From NCBI GenBank assembly GCA_021204565.1, contig JAJPZE010000109.1, positions 1-14,095 of the forward strand: a stretch of DNA of 14,095 nucleotides, read 5' to 3'. Below, in pieces: positions 5,681 through 13,046 of this stretch (the first letter of the stretch is position 1; every line of letters starts with the position of its first letter). A model generated the notes under the pieces. It searched no databases. It worked only from the letters and a program-made list of their open reading frames with translations, and was not told the DNA's origin. The position numbers were made by a program, and so were the translations under genes. The DNA is from Prevotella sp. Lineage in GTDB: Bacteria; Bacteroidota; Bacteroidia; Bacteroidales; Bacteroidaceae.

Positions 5681-7207
5681 TTATTTGCGTAAGAAGTTCT
5701 TGGTTAATATATCGTCACTGACGTATTGTGCGTCGCGCGGATAAAAGGTGTTCGCCAAAGCGTCCGCCTTATCCGGCGAACGGCGCAACCGCCGCTTGAT
5801 GTCGTCTTTCTTCTCGATGATTATCTTCCCGTCGGAGCGGAAGAGCCAATGCACATCGGTCAGCTCCTCAAGGAGCTCATCGTCGGGAGGCAACGCCGGG
5901 CTGAATGCGTTCTTCGGGTCGAGCCACTCGCGCATCGCCCAGTAGAGATACGCCCGCATATTAACAAACGCATACTCACCCGTGATGTCGTGCAGGTTGT
6001 GCGCGTTCTCGGAGAACTTGCAGGAGAAGGCGTTATACCGGTTCAGCTCCCTGCACCGCGCATACACGCCCGCGCCCTCGCCTATCGTATCTATAAACGC
6101 CTTGGCGGTGGTTTCCTCCAAGACGTGCGCCGTGATGCCCGCCACGCGCATATGGTCTGCCCCGTGCGATTGCAGTATGTCTATCTTCTCCACGTAGTTG
6201 CCCCGCCGGTATACGAATGCGCTGCGATCGCGCCCCATACCCGCCACGTCCACGCCGAGCCGCAAGGGTTGCCGCGCCTTATATCCGCTCTCAGTCAAAC
6301 GCCGCCAACGCAGGTTCGCCATCTCCACCCACTCGTAAGGTATCAGCACATCCTCCGCCGCACGGGGGAACATACCCAACACCTTAACGCGGAACAAATC
6401 GTTAGGACGGAAATACTCGCCCTCGAAACGGAAGTCGCCCGTACCCTCGTCCGCTTCGTCCGCCGCTATCGGAACGCACCACGTCTCCACCTTGTCTTTC
6501 ACCCACGTGTAATCAACCTGCCCGGGTATCACGTCCGTCCGGCTCACCACGTTCTCCGCATAGAGCGAGTTCAGCCGGAACTTCTCGAACCGCGGGCTCT
6601 TCATCGCCTTTGCCGCATACCCCGTGGTGATGTTCGGGTTGAAGACGATTAACATCCGGCTGTTGCCCTGCAGGTTGCCCTCTATTGCGTTGAAGATGGT
6701 CTCCGATATGCCTGTTGCCTCGGTTACGACGAACATCGTATTCGCCGCGTGAAAGCCCGACCACACCTCCGTCGAGTTGTCGTCCGCCTTGAACCCGGTT
6801 AGGAACCACTCGTCATATTTAGTGCGTATATCGTCGCCCGTCAGACGCCCGGGCAAGAACCCCGGCACGCGCCACAACCGCCGTATTTCCGGCGTCATAA
6901 TGTTATGCACCTGCCGGTAGGTCGGCGCGGTCAACGCCACTTTCGTGTTCCGCACTAACTTGCCGTCCTTCCACCGCGGCGTGAGATATAGGAAACACAA
7001 CGCGGCACACGCCCCGACAAAGTCCTTCCCCCGCGCCGTGCCGGAAGCCACCGCCACCAACGGCTTCTCCTGCACCGCCGCGATGATGTCTTGTTGCTCC
7101 CGGTCGAGACGCGCGTCCAACGCCTCGCGGCAAAACTTATTCCAATCTTTCTGCCAAGAGCGGAGCCGCGCCAACGCCTTATCCTCTTTCACTTTCGCTT
7201 TCGCCAT
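5681..7207 (-). CDS. terL: Terminase large subunit (TerL)
   Basis: This is the ATP-driven motor and nuclease that packages phage DNA into the procapsid through the portal. At 508 residues it has the usual size and motif order. A Walker A-type loop SGTARGKD lies at 55-62 and a Walker B-type segment MFVVTEA at 158-164, with Glu163 as probable catalytic base. A segment MLIVFNPN (185-192) suits the coupling motif. The RNase H-like nuclease follows, with acidic residues at Asp320 (GVDVAGMGRD), Asp373 (FIDTIGEGAG) and Asp479/Asp482 (SPDKADAL). The gene starts 9 nt after the membrane-protein gene. It lies at the end of the head-tail unit and well away from the TerS-like gene. Confidence 0.95.
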   Translation of the reverse strand: MAKAKVKEDKALARLRSWQKDWNKFCREALDARLDREQQDIIAAVQEKPLVAVASGTARGKDFVGACAALCFLYLTPRWKDGKLVRNTKVALTAPTYRQVHNIMTPEIRRLWRVPGFLPGRLTGDDIRTKYDEWFLTGFKADDNSTEVWSGFHAANTMFVVTEATGISETIFNAIEGNLQGNSRMLIVFNPNITTGYAAKAMKSPRFEKFRLNSLYAENVVSRTDVIPGQVDYTWVKDKVETWCVPIAADEADEGTGDFRFEGEYFRPNDLFRVKVLGMFPRAAEDVLIPYEWVEMANLRWRRLTESGYKARQPLRLGVDVAGMGRDRSAFVYRRGNYVEKIDILQSHGADHMRVAGITAHVLEETTAKAFIDTIGEGAGVYARCRELNRYNAFSCKFSENAHNLHDITGEYAFVNMRAYLYWAMREWLDPKNAFSPALPPDDELLEELTDVHWLFRSDGKIIIEKKDDIKRRLRRSPDKADALANTFYPRDAQYVSDDILTKNFLRK

Positions 7208-7216
7208 AACAACATA

Positions 7217-7780
7217 TCAGAAGTTGTACCCTGCGGTGAAGCCGACGCCCGCATACGGGGAGAACCCGTGCGCCGTGATGCCGTATCCTGCTTGTATGCC
7301 GACCGAATATCCCCAGTGCTTGCGCTTGACAACCGTCTGCGTGCGGATAACCGTTGTGCGTTCGCGGGCAAAATGAATGCTGTCTAACCGCGCCTCATAC
7401 CCCGAAACGTATGCCGTGTAAAGGTCTCCAACATAACGTTTCTGCACCAAAGGTACAACGACATCAGCGCTGTCGCGCTCCGCCCGCTCAATGCTGTCGA
7501 GATATATCGTATCCACGACGCAATCAATATCCGGGTCAAGACCCGACGTATCGCGCACAACCGGCAACCGCCGCGTAACGTATCGTATAACCACGCTGTC
7601 CGTCGCCGCGGGGAACGCCACGCGGACGGTATCGTAAACGGTTATCACCTCCGTATGCGTCTCGACCGCCGCGCCGGCATTCCTCTTGCACCGCCGCATT
7701 ACGGTTACGGCGGCGAGCATAATAATCATTATCACCGCCGCCGCCGCTATACCGCGCATTATCTTCTCACGCATCTCCAT
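7217..7780 (-). CDS. Membrane-anchored spanin-like protein (DUF6808-type)
   Basis: This protein is 187 residues from the ATG at 7780; a second ATG at 7774 is equally possible. Residues about 8-28 form one transmembrane helix, followed by a basic RRCKR stop-transfer. The middle is a polar periplasmic region with many short V-Y/V-R strands and Asp-rich turns. The C-terminus is Gly- and aromatic-rich (SVGIQAGYGITAHGFSPYAG) and ends in Phe, like outer-membrane strands. An inner-membrane anchor plus an outer-membrane-like tail would suit a spanin bridging the envelope during lysis. I recall similar Bacteroidota phage proteins under DUF6808, unverified. An in-frame upstream extension runs through the tRNA gene and was rejected as non-coding. 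Confidence 0.65.
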   Translation of the reverse strand: MEMREKIMRGIAAAAVIMIIMLAAVTVMRRCKRNAGAAVETHTEVITVYDTVRVAFPAATDSVVIRYVTRRLPVVRDTSGLDPDIDCVVDTIYLDSIERAERDSADVVVPLVQKRYVGDLYTAYVSGYEARLDSIHFARERTTVIRTQTVVKRKHWGYSVGIQAGYGITAHGFSPYAGVGFTAGYNF

Positions 7781-7804
7781 CCTAAACCAACTAATCAATT
7801 CACG

Positions 7805-7877
7805 TGGCGGGGGCGGGACTCGAACCCGCAACACCAAGCTAATGAAACTCGTAAGCTGCCCATTGCTTCACCCCGCT
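7805..7877 (-). tRNA. tRNA with anticodon CAU (Met type)
   Basis: Read on the minus strand, a full cloverleaf can be drawn. The acceptor arm pairs AGCGGGG with CCCCGCC. The D stem is AAGC/GCTT around loop AATGGGCA. The anticodon stem is CGAGT/GCTTG with loop TTCATTA (anticodon CAT at 7844-7842). The variable loop is GTGTT and the T arm GCGGG-TTCGAGT-CCCGC. The discriminator base is A and CCA is not encoded. The first pair is an A-C mismatch. The anticodon stem lacks the three G-C pairs of initiators, so elongator Met, or Ile if lysidine-modified, is more likely. It lies between the tail tube terminator and the spanin-like gene. Confidence 0.9.
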
Positions 7878-7881
7878 ATGG

Positions 7882-7913
7882 AAAACGGCGGCGCACACGT
7901 ATGCGCCCCGCCG
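7882..7913 (-). terminator. Hairpin terminator after the tail tube gene
   Basis: On the minus strand, CGGCGGGGCGCA (7913-7902), loop TACGTG and TGCGCCGCCG (7895-7886) form a 10-bp GC-rich stem with a two-G bulge, followed by TTTT (7885-7882). It starts 6 nt after the tail tube stop and precedes the tRNA. The U run is short, so it may be partial or serve as a processing or stabilising hairpin. Confidence 0.55.
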
Positions 7914-7919
7914 TAAGTA

Positions 7920-8459
7920 TCAATTACCGCTGTCGTCGGTCTCCGCGTCGAAGTCAACAAGCGAGAGAGCGCTGTCCTCGACCTCCGCACCCTCGGCAAT
8001 CGTGCTCAGGTCGAGCGTGGATACCATCCACTTCACCGTTGCCGTGCCGTCATCGGGCAGGATACCGTCGTGCGTGTACGTAAACAAGCCGCCGTCGGTA
8101 GTGTCGAAGTTATCCTCCAACGTTACCACCGTCTCCTCTATACACGGACCGGGAACGGCGATGTTCTCCGGCTGTACGAATACCGCATAACGGTCGGAGA
8201 CAAGACCGTCCACCGCCTTGATAATCGGCACGCGCACCGTGTTCCGGCGAATGGCGTATGCCAACTCGTAGGTGCTCTTCGCGTAACGCACATCCTCGTT
8301 GCCGCCGCCCTCGATAGAGGCTTCTTTCTTGTCGCCTTTCGTGGCGGTCAGCGTGGTGGAGTCCTCCTTGGGAGTCGGCATCTTTGTCCACTTCGCACCG
8401 TCAACGGAAAGGTTCTTTACCAATACGGAGCATTTGCCCCAGCCAATAGGTTTGTTCAT
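7920..8459 (-). CDS. Probable major tail tube protein
   Basis: This 179-residue protein is rich in beta strands and Thr/Val, with an opening typical of tail tube subunits (MNKPIGWGKCSVLVKNL) and an early KWTKMPTPKEDST segment. The size, the last position after connector and terminator-like genes, and a DNFDTTDGGLFTYTHDGILP-type module fit a siphophage tail tube. The C-terminal 30 residues are acidic. No tape measure gene follows inside the window, which is unusual; the rest of the tail must be encoded elsewhere. The assignment is by context and fold impression and could instead be another virion protein. Confidence 0.6.
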   Translation of the reverse strand: MNKPIGWGKCSVLVKNLSVDGAKWTKMPTPKEDSTTLTATKGDKKEASIEGGGNEDVRYAKSTYELAYAIRRNTVRVPIIKAVDGLVSDRYAVFVQPENIAVPGPCIEETVVTLEDNFDTTDGGLFTYTHDGILPDDGTATVKWMVSTLDLSTIAEGAEVEDSALSLVDFDAETDDSGN

Positions 8460-8485
8460 ATTTTAACCCTTTCTTTTCGTTTTGA

Positions 8486-8881
8486 TTATTCATTAATGAT
8501 TTGATACAGCAACCGGTTGGTTATAACGTACTCGTTCGTCGCCTCGACGTACTCGTCACCCTGCGTGTCGAACACCACCCGAAACGCCCTATCGCGGATA
8601 TGAGACAAGACGCGCATCGCCATCTTCGACAGCTCGCGCATACGCGGAAAATCGCGCTCCGTCTGCCCGTCAATGGTTATGCCCGCCGTGTAGATATTAA
8701 CATACACTACCGCCGACTGGCTCTGCGCGGGGCTGTTCGCCGCGCAGGAAATAACGATGTCCTCGTTCTTCGAACCGTGCCGTCGCGCGCCCTTGCACAG
8801 CTCGCCGCTCACTTCCGCAGTAAGCGAAGTCTGCACCAAAGCCTCGTATATATCGTCCGTGATATCGATACTTGTCTTCAT
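8486..8881 (-). CDS. Probable tail terminator / tail completion protein
   Basis: This protein is 131 residues from the ATG at 8881. A TTG three codons upstream is also in frame but ATG is preferred, since it lies 5 nt after the previous stop. The protein shows the alpha/beta pattern of small tail-terminator proteins: an N-terminal helix starting MKTSIDITDDIYEAL, a strand SAVVYVNIYTAGI in the middle, a helix FPRMRELSKMAMRVLSHI, and a strand pair near the end. Its place between the gp10-like protein and the tail tube is the usual terminator slot. No catalytic motif is expected. The call is mainly positional. Confidence 0.55.
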   Translation of the reverse strand: MKTSIDITDDIYEALVQTSLTAEVSGELCKGARRHGSKNEDIVISCAANSPAQSQSAVVYVNIYTAGITIDGQTERDFPRMRELSKMAMRVLSHIRDRAFRVVFDTQGDEYVEATNEYVITNRLLYQIINE

Positions 8882-8886
8882 CCCCG

Positions 8887-9369
8887 TCAAAACTCGAGTT
8901 TGTTAATCCTCTTCACCGCTTGTTGCATTGCCCGTCCGAGACGCGCATCAACCACGCCACGCGCCCACAGCTCCGTCGACGCAAGCACATCCTTGCCCTC
9001 TATCGCCTCCACGTAGCTCGCGTAACGCATTCCCGCTATCACCACCAAAGCATACGTATTGCCATATTCAGAAGCCAACTCCTGCACCATACGGCGCCCC
9101 TCCGCCGAGCCCTCGCTACCGCCGCCCACCGTCGCGAACGCAGACGCGATCTGCTCCGCACCGTGTTCGTATACCGCATAACCGATGGATGAGCGCAGGT
9201 TGCCCGTATGGTCAATCCACGACTCCGCCGCCGAACGGTCGCGTATCTTCGCGATACACTCCTCGCCGAGCTTGGCAAGAGCCATCCGTATGTAATACGC
9301 GATAATCACCCGCGACTTCTCGAAGAAGCCGTCCACCGCTTTCAAGGATGTCTTCAAGCTCACACCCAT
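8887..9369 (-). CDS. HK97 gp10-like head-tail joining protein
   Basis: This protein is 160 residues from the ATG at 9369; a GTG three codons earlier is a weaker alternative. Residues 1-45 form a long helix (AVDGFFEKSRVIIAYYIRMA), followed by TGNLRSSIGYAVY and later MRYASYVEAIEGKDVL. The order 'T-G-x-L-x-x-S ... Y-A-x-x-x-E-x-G' is characteristic of gp10-like tail-completion proteins, which cap the head-tail interface. The start overlaps the stop of the upstream gene by 10 nt, indicating coupled translation. The last helix ends in basic residues (AMQQAVKRINKLEF). Confidence 0.75.
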   Translation of the reverse strand: MGVSLKTSLKAVDGFFEKSRVIIAYYIRMALAKLGEECIAKIRDRSAAESWIDHTGNLRSSIGYAVYEHGAEQIASAFATVGGGSEGSAEGRRMVQELASEYGNTYALVVIAGMRYASYVEAIEGKDVLASTELWARGVVDARLGRAMQQAVKRINKLEF

Positions 9370-9698
9370 AACTTGCACTGCAATTGATAACGGGCAAAGC
9401 CCAACACCTTGAACTCGCGCGTCTCCGCCTCGTTCCCGAAGAACCGTATGCGGATAATATCGCCGTAACGGAACTCCCGGCAGTTGCGCGGCAGATTATA
9501 AACCGTGTATGAATACCGCTCCGTCCTGCCGTCGGCAAAGGTCAACTCATTCGCCTGTCCCGCCGGGACAACATCACACGTGCAGTAGTTTTCCATCCAC
9601 GTGCGTACGCCCTCGACGCGGTCGCCGTTGGGGAGCGTCGAGGGTTGCCCGATATGCAGATAATCAAGCGTGTGTGATGCGAAGTTCAGTATTGCCAT
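9360..9698 (-). CDS. Probable head closure / connector protein
   Basis: This 112-residue, strand-rich protein has a central FADGRTERYSYTVYNLP segment and a C-terminal GDIIRIRFFGNEAETREFKV barrel-like pattern, as in small head-closure proteins (SPP1 gp16 class). The start lies 13 nt after the upstream connector gene. Position between an adaptor-like gene and a gp10-like gene is the main support. There is no membrane segment. Confidence 0.55.
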   Translation of the reverse strand: MAILNFASHTLDYLHIGQPSTLPNGDRVEGVRTWMENYCTCDVVPAGQANELTFADGRTERYSYTVYNLPRNCREFRYGDIIRIRFFGNEAETREFKVLGFARYQLQCKLWV

Positions 9699-9711
9699 AC
9701 GTATGCGGGGG

Positions 9712-10044
9712 TTAATGGCGGATGATTGTAACGCGCGGTATGCCGTCGTCCACCTCGTCCTCGCCTATCTCGTCGTACAGACGGTTGACGAGTTTGAGGA
9801 TACGTTTCTTGTCTTCATCGGTCAACGAGCCGACGCTCTTGTCCGCTTCCGACAAGGATACCGCTTGGATAAGCGAGTAAAGACAGTCAGCCAGCGCACC
9901 TTTCCACGCATCGGAACGCGCCGTATCATACGTATATTCCGCGTCGCCGTCCAACCCGCGGGCGATGAGTTTGTTATCAACCAACCCGACATTTATCGGA
10001 TGATAGATTTCATCTAAGAGTGCCTGTCTGACCGTCTTCGCCAT
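9712..10044 (-). CDS. Probable head-tail adaptor protein
   Basis: This 110-residue, mostly helical protein has an N-terminus (TVRQALLDEIYHPINVGLVD) and a middle (DAWKGALADCLYSLIQAVSL) that follow a pattern I remember from Bacteroidota phage proteins grouped as DUF6706. That recollection is unchecked. Genes directly after the major capsid gene with this size and all-helical make-up are usually the first connector ring (HK97 gp6 class). It begins 51 nt after the capsid stop, and that short gap holds only AT-rich sequence with no hairpin. Confidence 0.6.
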   Translation of the reverse strand: MAKTVRQALLDEIYHPINVGLVDNKLIARGLDGDAEYTYDTARSDAWKGALADCLYSLIQAVSLSEADKSVGSLTDEDKKRILKLVNRLYDEIGEDEVDDGIPRVTIIRH

Positions 10045-10095
10045 AACAACAACTATATCAAACCCTTAATTAATTACCATATCCGTCCGAGCGCG

Positions 10096-11400
10096 TTAAT
10101 CCGTAACGGCGGTTAATGCGGCGAACAGCTTCGTCTTCTTCGCTTGCGAGAGAGTATTCACCTTGTTGATGATGTCGTCATCGCTGTCGGTCGCCTCGGC
10201 GGGTACGCCTAACGCGGTCAGCTGTGCGGCAACATCAGCCTTGTTATACTTCACGCCGTCAATCGTAACATATACGTCCTCCGTGTCCTCCGCCTCAGCG
10301 GTTGCATCACCGGTTGACGATACGGATACGTCAAGCGTATATATCTGGTCAACATCCTCTATCACGGGACATACCAAAGCCTGCCCTTTCGTTACCTCTT
10401 GGAGAGCCGGGTCTTCAATGGAGTAACGGGAGATGAGCTTGTATTGGTCAACCGTGGTGTAGTTCACACCCTCAACCGGATGGTCGGCTTCGGCAAGCGT
10501 TGACCATACGAGCGAGCCGACAACGTTGTTGCAGAGGAATACCAATACGTTGTTATTCCAAGCTTTCTCCGCCGTGCGCACACCGTTAAGCTCCTTGATG
10601 ATAGAGCGGTTCACCGTCTGCAACGTCGCGCCCCACTCGCCCTCAAAGGCGTCCTCGAACGCCTTCTGCGACGGTACGGGCAACTTGCTGTTGCTGTCGT
10701 ATACCTTGCCCTGTGCATCGGCAACAAGCTCCCGCGCCCATTGCATCTTCCTTATGGAGTTGCATTGCGCCTTGGAGAGCATCACCTTGGTAATGCTGTT
10801 GCCGTCCTCTTCCGCCTTGTCGAATACTTTCTCGATGTCCTCACGCTCTACGTATCCCTCGGTGAGTACGCCGAACTGATGGTCGGCATAATACTTGTAT
10901 TCGAGACGGATCGCCGTGCCGGCGTTCTCGTCGTTCTCTATCGCCACCACGCCGTTGGAGAGCGCGATGAGGAAGATGTCCTCGATACGCTCGTCAATAC
11001 CGATACTGCACGCATCGCCGTCGTTGGCAATCTTCTGCAAGATACGGTCTTTCTCCTCACCGTTATTGGTGGTCTTGACGTGGTCTTCCATAATCTGGAG
11101 TTCTTTCAGCTCGCTCTCACGCAGAACTTTCTTCATACCAATCTTCGGTATGCGTCCGTTCGACGTGGCGATTGCACTACGCATCTTGAGCGGCAGGGGC
11201 GAGTCCATGGAGACTACATCTGCAGCTACATACGTTGTGCTTGCCGAGAAGCCCTCCCATTTCTGGTCGGCGGAGTAAACGGTGTTAAGCATCTCCTTGA
11301 AGAGATACGTCCGGTCTTTCGGATGTTCTTTCTCTTTGATATAAAGAGCCAATTGGGGCCAGAGCATACTGACCCAAACCGCGAATAATGATTTATTCAT
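10096..11400 (-). CDS. Major capsid protein
   Basis: This 434-residue protein is the expected main subunit of the icosahedral shell (HK97 fold by context). Support comes from its size, its place after scaffold and decoration genes and before connectors, and a sequence consistent with Bacteroidota phage capsids: an N-terminal arm, then SMDSPLPLKMRSAIATSNGR and a long central helix region KVLRESELKELQIM. The last 90 residues form a separate acidic, Thr/Ala-rich extension (from about residue 345) ending in a helical module (NKADVAAQLTALGVPAEATD) that resembles a small HeH/LEM-like or surface-exposed domain. The extension may decorate the outside of the shell. No maturation protease gene is evident nearby. 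Confidence 0.85.
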   Translation of the reverse strand: MNKSLFAVWVSMLWPQLALYIKEKEHPKDRTYLFKEMLNTVYSADQKWEGFSASTTYVAADVVSMDSPLPLKMRSAIATSNGRIPKIGMKKVLRESELKELQIMEDHVKTTNNGEEKDRILQKIANDGDACSIGIDERIEDIFLIALSNGVVAIENDENAGTAIRLEYKYYADHQFGVLTEGYVEREDIEKVFDKAEEDGNSITKVMLSKAQCNSIRKMQWARELVADAQGKVYDSNSKLPVPSQKAFEDAFEGEWGATLQTVNRSIIKELNGVRTAEKAWNNNVLVFLCNNVVGSLVWSTLAEADHPVEGVNYTTVDQYKLISRYSIEDPALQEVTKGQALVCPVIEDVDQIYTLDVSVSSTGDATAEAEDTEDVYVTIDGVKYNKADVAAQLTALGVPAEATDSDDDIINKVNTLSQAKKTKLFAALTAVTD

Positions 11401-11419
11401 TCGTTAATCCTCCTCGTGT

Positions 11420-11830
11420 TTAGTCGTGTTCGAATATTAACTTCGGCAGTGCGGACTTCAACGCCGTCTTCATCGCGTCGGTCAACGGATAAGGCATTGC
11501 GCTGTCGTTCACGCGCCCGTCGTCCATAATAGCTACAAGCGGCTCGGATACCGGCTTGGTGCAAACCACCACCCCGACATACTCTTCGCCGTCTGCCAAT
11601 GCGACATATGCGCCGTCGGTTACGCCGAGCGGCTTATACGTATAGTTCACACCGTCCGCGTCGAGCGAGCGGACGATGAGATGCCCCGCACGTACCGCGT
11701 CCCCGCTGAAGCCGGAGACGTCGAGAGTGCGTCCGCCCGTGATACCGCCAATATACTGGCGTATCACCACAGAGTCCTTGCCGGCAAAGATTTTCGTGCC
11801 CTCGCCAACAAGATTACAAGTTGCTCCCAT
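11420..11830 (-). CDS. Probable head decoration protein
   Basis: This 136-residue, strand- and Gly-rich protein lacks any membrane segment. It starts with MGATCNLVGEGTKIFAGKDS, continues with a barrel-like region (AYVALADGEEYVGVVVCTKP) and ends with a short helix plus LPKLIFEHD. Small beta-rich proteins encoded between scaffold and capsid genes commonly trim the outer shell or stabilise it (lambda gpD role). It starts 39 nt after the scaffold stop and ends 19 nt before the capsid start. The assignment is by context; a tail or assembly cofactor is the alternative. Confidence 0.6.
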   Translation of the reverse strand: MGATCNLVGEGTKIFAGKDSVVIRQYIGGITGGRTLDVSGFSGDAVRAGHLIVRSLDADGVNYTYKPLGVTDGAYVALADGEEYVGVVVCTKPVSEPLVAIMDDGRVNDSAMPYPLTDAMKTALKSALPKLIFEHD

Positions 11831-11869
11831 TGTGTTCTAATTCTGTTTACGGGTTAATGATTGAGAGGC

Positions 11870-12607
11870 TTATTTGCCCGCCAGACGTTTGACATCAGCC
11901 TCCGTTAACAGTTGCGTATCCGCACCCTTGCCGCCGCCCTTGCCGGTCGGGGGGATTGCGCCGAGCTTGTCGAGCCCTTTCTCGGCACGCTCCTTGTTGA
12001 CCGCGTCAAGGTCGGAGCGCACGTCGTCGAGATAATCGTCAAACTCTTCGTCATCCTTGAATGCCATACGCGCAAATGCTTTCAGCGTGCGGTCGCCGAA
12101 GCTCCCCGTGTCTTTCACCAATGCTTTCACGCGGTCGCGGCGGGTATCAGCCGTCTTGCCTTGTTTCAAAGCGTTCAGCTCCGCCGTGTTTGCGTCAATC
12201 TTCTTGTTGATTGCCTCGAGGGCTTTTGCGAGCGCGGCGAACTGTTCGTTCCCCTCGCTGTCAGCCTTGTCGTCTCCCTCTTTATCCTTTTTCGGGTCGG
12301 TCTTGGATGTGTCCGGCTTGTCGTCTCCATCCGTGTCGTCCTCTCCTGGTTTCTTGTTAAGGGAGTCTTTTAAGGAATTAAACCGGCGTTCCGCCACGCT
12401 TTGCGAGACGCGCAAATAAGGCAACACAGCCTCGATGCCCTCGTCTATTGCGTCGTCCGTCTCCTCGTCCGTAGCGTCATCTTTGAGGTTGAGTTTGCCG
12501 GCAATCTCTGCGGCGACACCCCTCAACTCCTTGCGGTTGAAGCCGAGCGCCTTTACATCCTCCCTCGTCCTCAACACGGCGAACACTTTGTTCAAATGCT
12601 TGTTCAT
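11870..12607 (-). CDS. Capsid scaffold protein
   Basis: This 245-residue protein shows the composition of phage scaffolds. There is an N-terminal helical domain (1-80), a highly charged low-complexity linker (about 86-120: repeats of Asp, Lys, Gly and Thr), and a predicted coiled coil (about 120-150, ALAKALEAINKKIDANTAEL). A helical C-terminal part ends with a Gly/Lys-rich hinge (GKGGGKGAD) and a short tail helix. No protease motif is present. It is the first gene of the head-tail operon, with an AAAAACTAA leader 4 nt before the ATG and the two-box promoter about 35-85 nt upstream. The linker is the kind of region expected to unfold or be released during capsid maturation. Confidence 0.8.
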   Translation of the reverse strand: MNKHLNKVFAVLRTREDVKALGFNRKELRGVAAEIAGKLNLKDDATDEETDDAIDEGIEAVLPYLRVSQSVAERRFNSLKDSLNKKPGEDDTDGDDKPDTSKTDPKKDKEGDDKADSEGNEQFAALAKALEAINKKIDANTAELNALKQGKTADTRRDRVKALVKDTGSFGDRTLKAFARMAFKDDEEFDDYLDDVRSDLDAVNKERAEKGLDKLGAIPPTGKGGGKGADTQLLTEADVKRLAGK

Positions 12608-12641
12608 AAAATTAGTTTTTGCGTTATATACTTATTGCCGG

Positions 12642-12691
12642 CAAATATAACACGCCTTATTACGTGAATTTTGATTTTAACATTTCGCGTG
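12642..12691 (-). promoter_or_regulatory. Two-box promoter of the head-tail operon
   Basis: The minus strand carries CACGCGAAATGTTAAA (12691-12676), a 25-nt gap, then TTATATTTGCCG (12650-12639) with the -7 element TATATTTG at 12649-12642. It matches the portal promoter in both boxes and in spacing. It lies back to back with the plus-strand promoter of the immunity gene. Confidence 0.75.
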
Positions 12692-12731
12692 CAAAGATTT
12701 TTTATCAGGCGGATTGTTTCTTAATGTTTCC

Positions 12732-12763
12732 TTTGCCCGTATCGGTTCTTTTGCTTACCTTTG
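12732..12763 (+). promoter_or_regulatory. Consensus Bacteroidota promoter of the immunity gene
   Basis: TTTG (12732-12735), a 20-nt spacer and TACCTTTG (12756-12763) match the published Bacteroidota consensus TTTG-N19-21-TAnnTTTG at every fixed base. Initiation near 12770 leaves a leader of about 13 nt before the ATG at 12783, and excludes the upstream in-frame ATG at 12714 as the start. Confidence 0.85.
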
Positions 12764-12782
12764 TAGTATAATACACGTAGTT

Positions 12783-13046
12783 ATGACGCTTGAGGAAGCA
12801 AGAGAGGAATACGGGGAGTTGTTCGACTTCTACAAGAACAAGCCGTCGGATAAAACATATTGGACTGCGCCATTACGTTATGTTGGCGTGTTTCTCCTCT
12901 CCTTTGACGAGAAACACGTATATAATCTTTTTGCTGATATACCGGGGAAACTGTCAAACGAAGAGTTCCGTCTTTTCCTAAAAGAGAACCCTTATTGGCG
13001 GCGACGGTTCGGCAAGGAGATTAAAGAGCTTGACATTACTTTCTAA
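12783..13046 (+). CDS. Candidate immunity protein for the papain-fold toxin
   Basis: This 87-residue, charged, soluble protein has no signal or membrane segment. It is the only plus-strand protein gene in the window, has its own consensus promoter, and its last 11 nt overlap the 3' end of the toxin gene in convergent orientation. The pattern FYKNKPSDKTYW, FLLSFDEKHVYNLFADIP and LKENPYW resembles small bacterial hypothetical proteins I recall as DUF7675; this is a recollection, not a search result. The role is inferred from pairing with the toxin, from constitutive-looking expression, and from base composition visibly more AT-rich than the structural genes, as in the toxin gene. A phage moron of unrelated function is the alternative. 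Confidence 0.6.
   Translation: MTLEEAREEYGELFDFYKNKPSDKTYWTAPLRYVGVFLLSFDEKHVYNLFADIPGKLSNEEFRLFLKENPYWRRRFGKEIKELDITF

Noticed and set aside
5726..6652. A 308-codon open frame on the plus strand
   Set aside because: It is antisense to the large terminase, whose motifs are clear in the minus frame; composition is typical of a shadow frame.
7781..7837. In-frame N-terminal extension of the spanin-like protein (starting with VLRVRVPPPP)
   Set aside because: These codons are the T arm and acceptor of the tRNA read through; the ATG at 7780 leaves the tRNA intact and begins right before the membrane helix.
12714..12782. Upstream ATG at 12714 for the immunity gene
   Set aside because: It lies upstream of the consensus promoter, so the mapped start of the RNA would exclude it.
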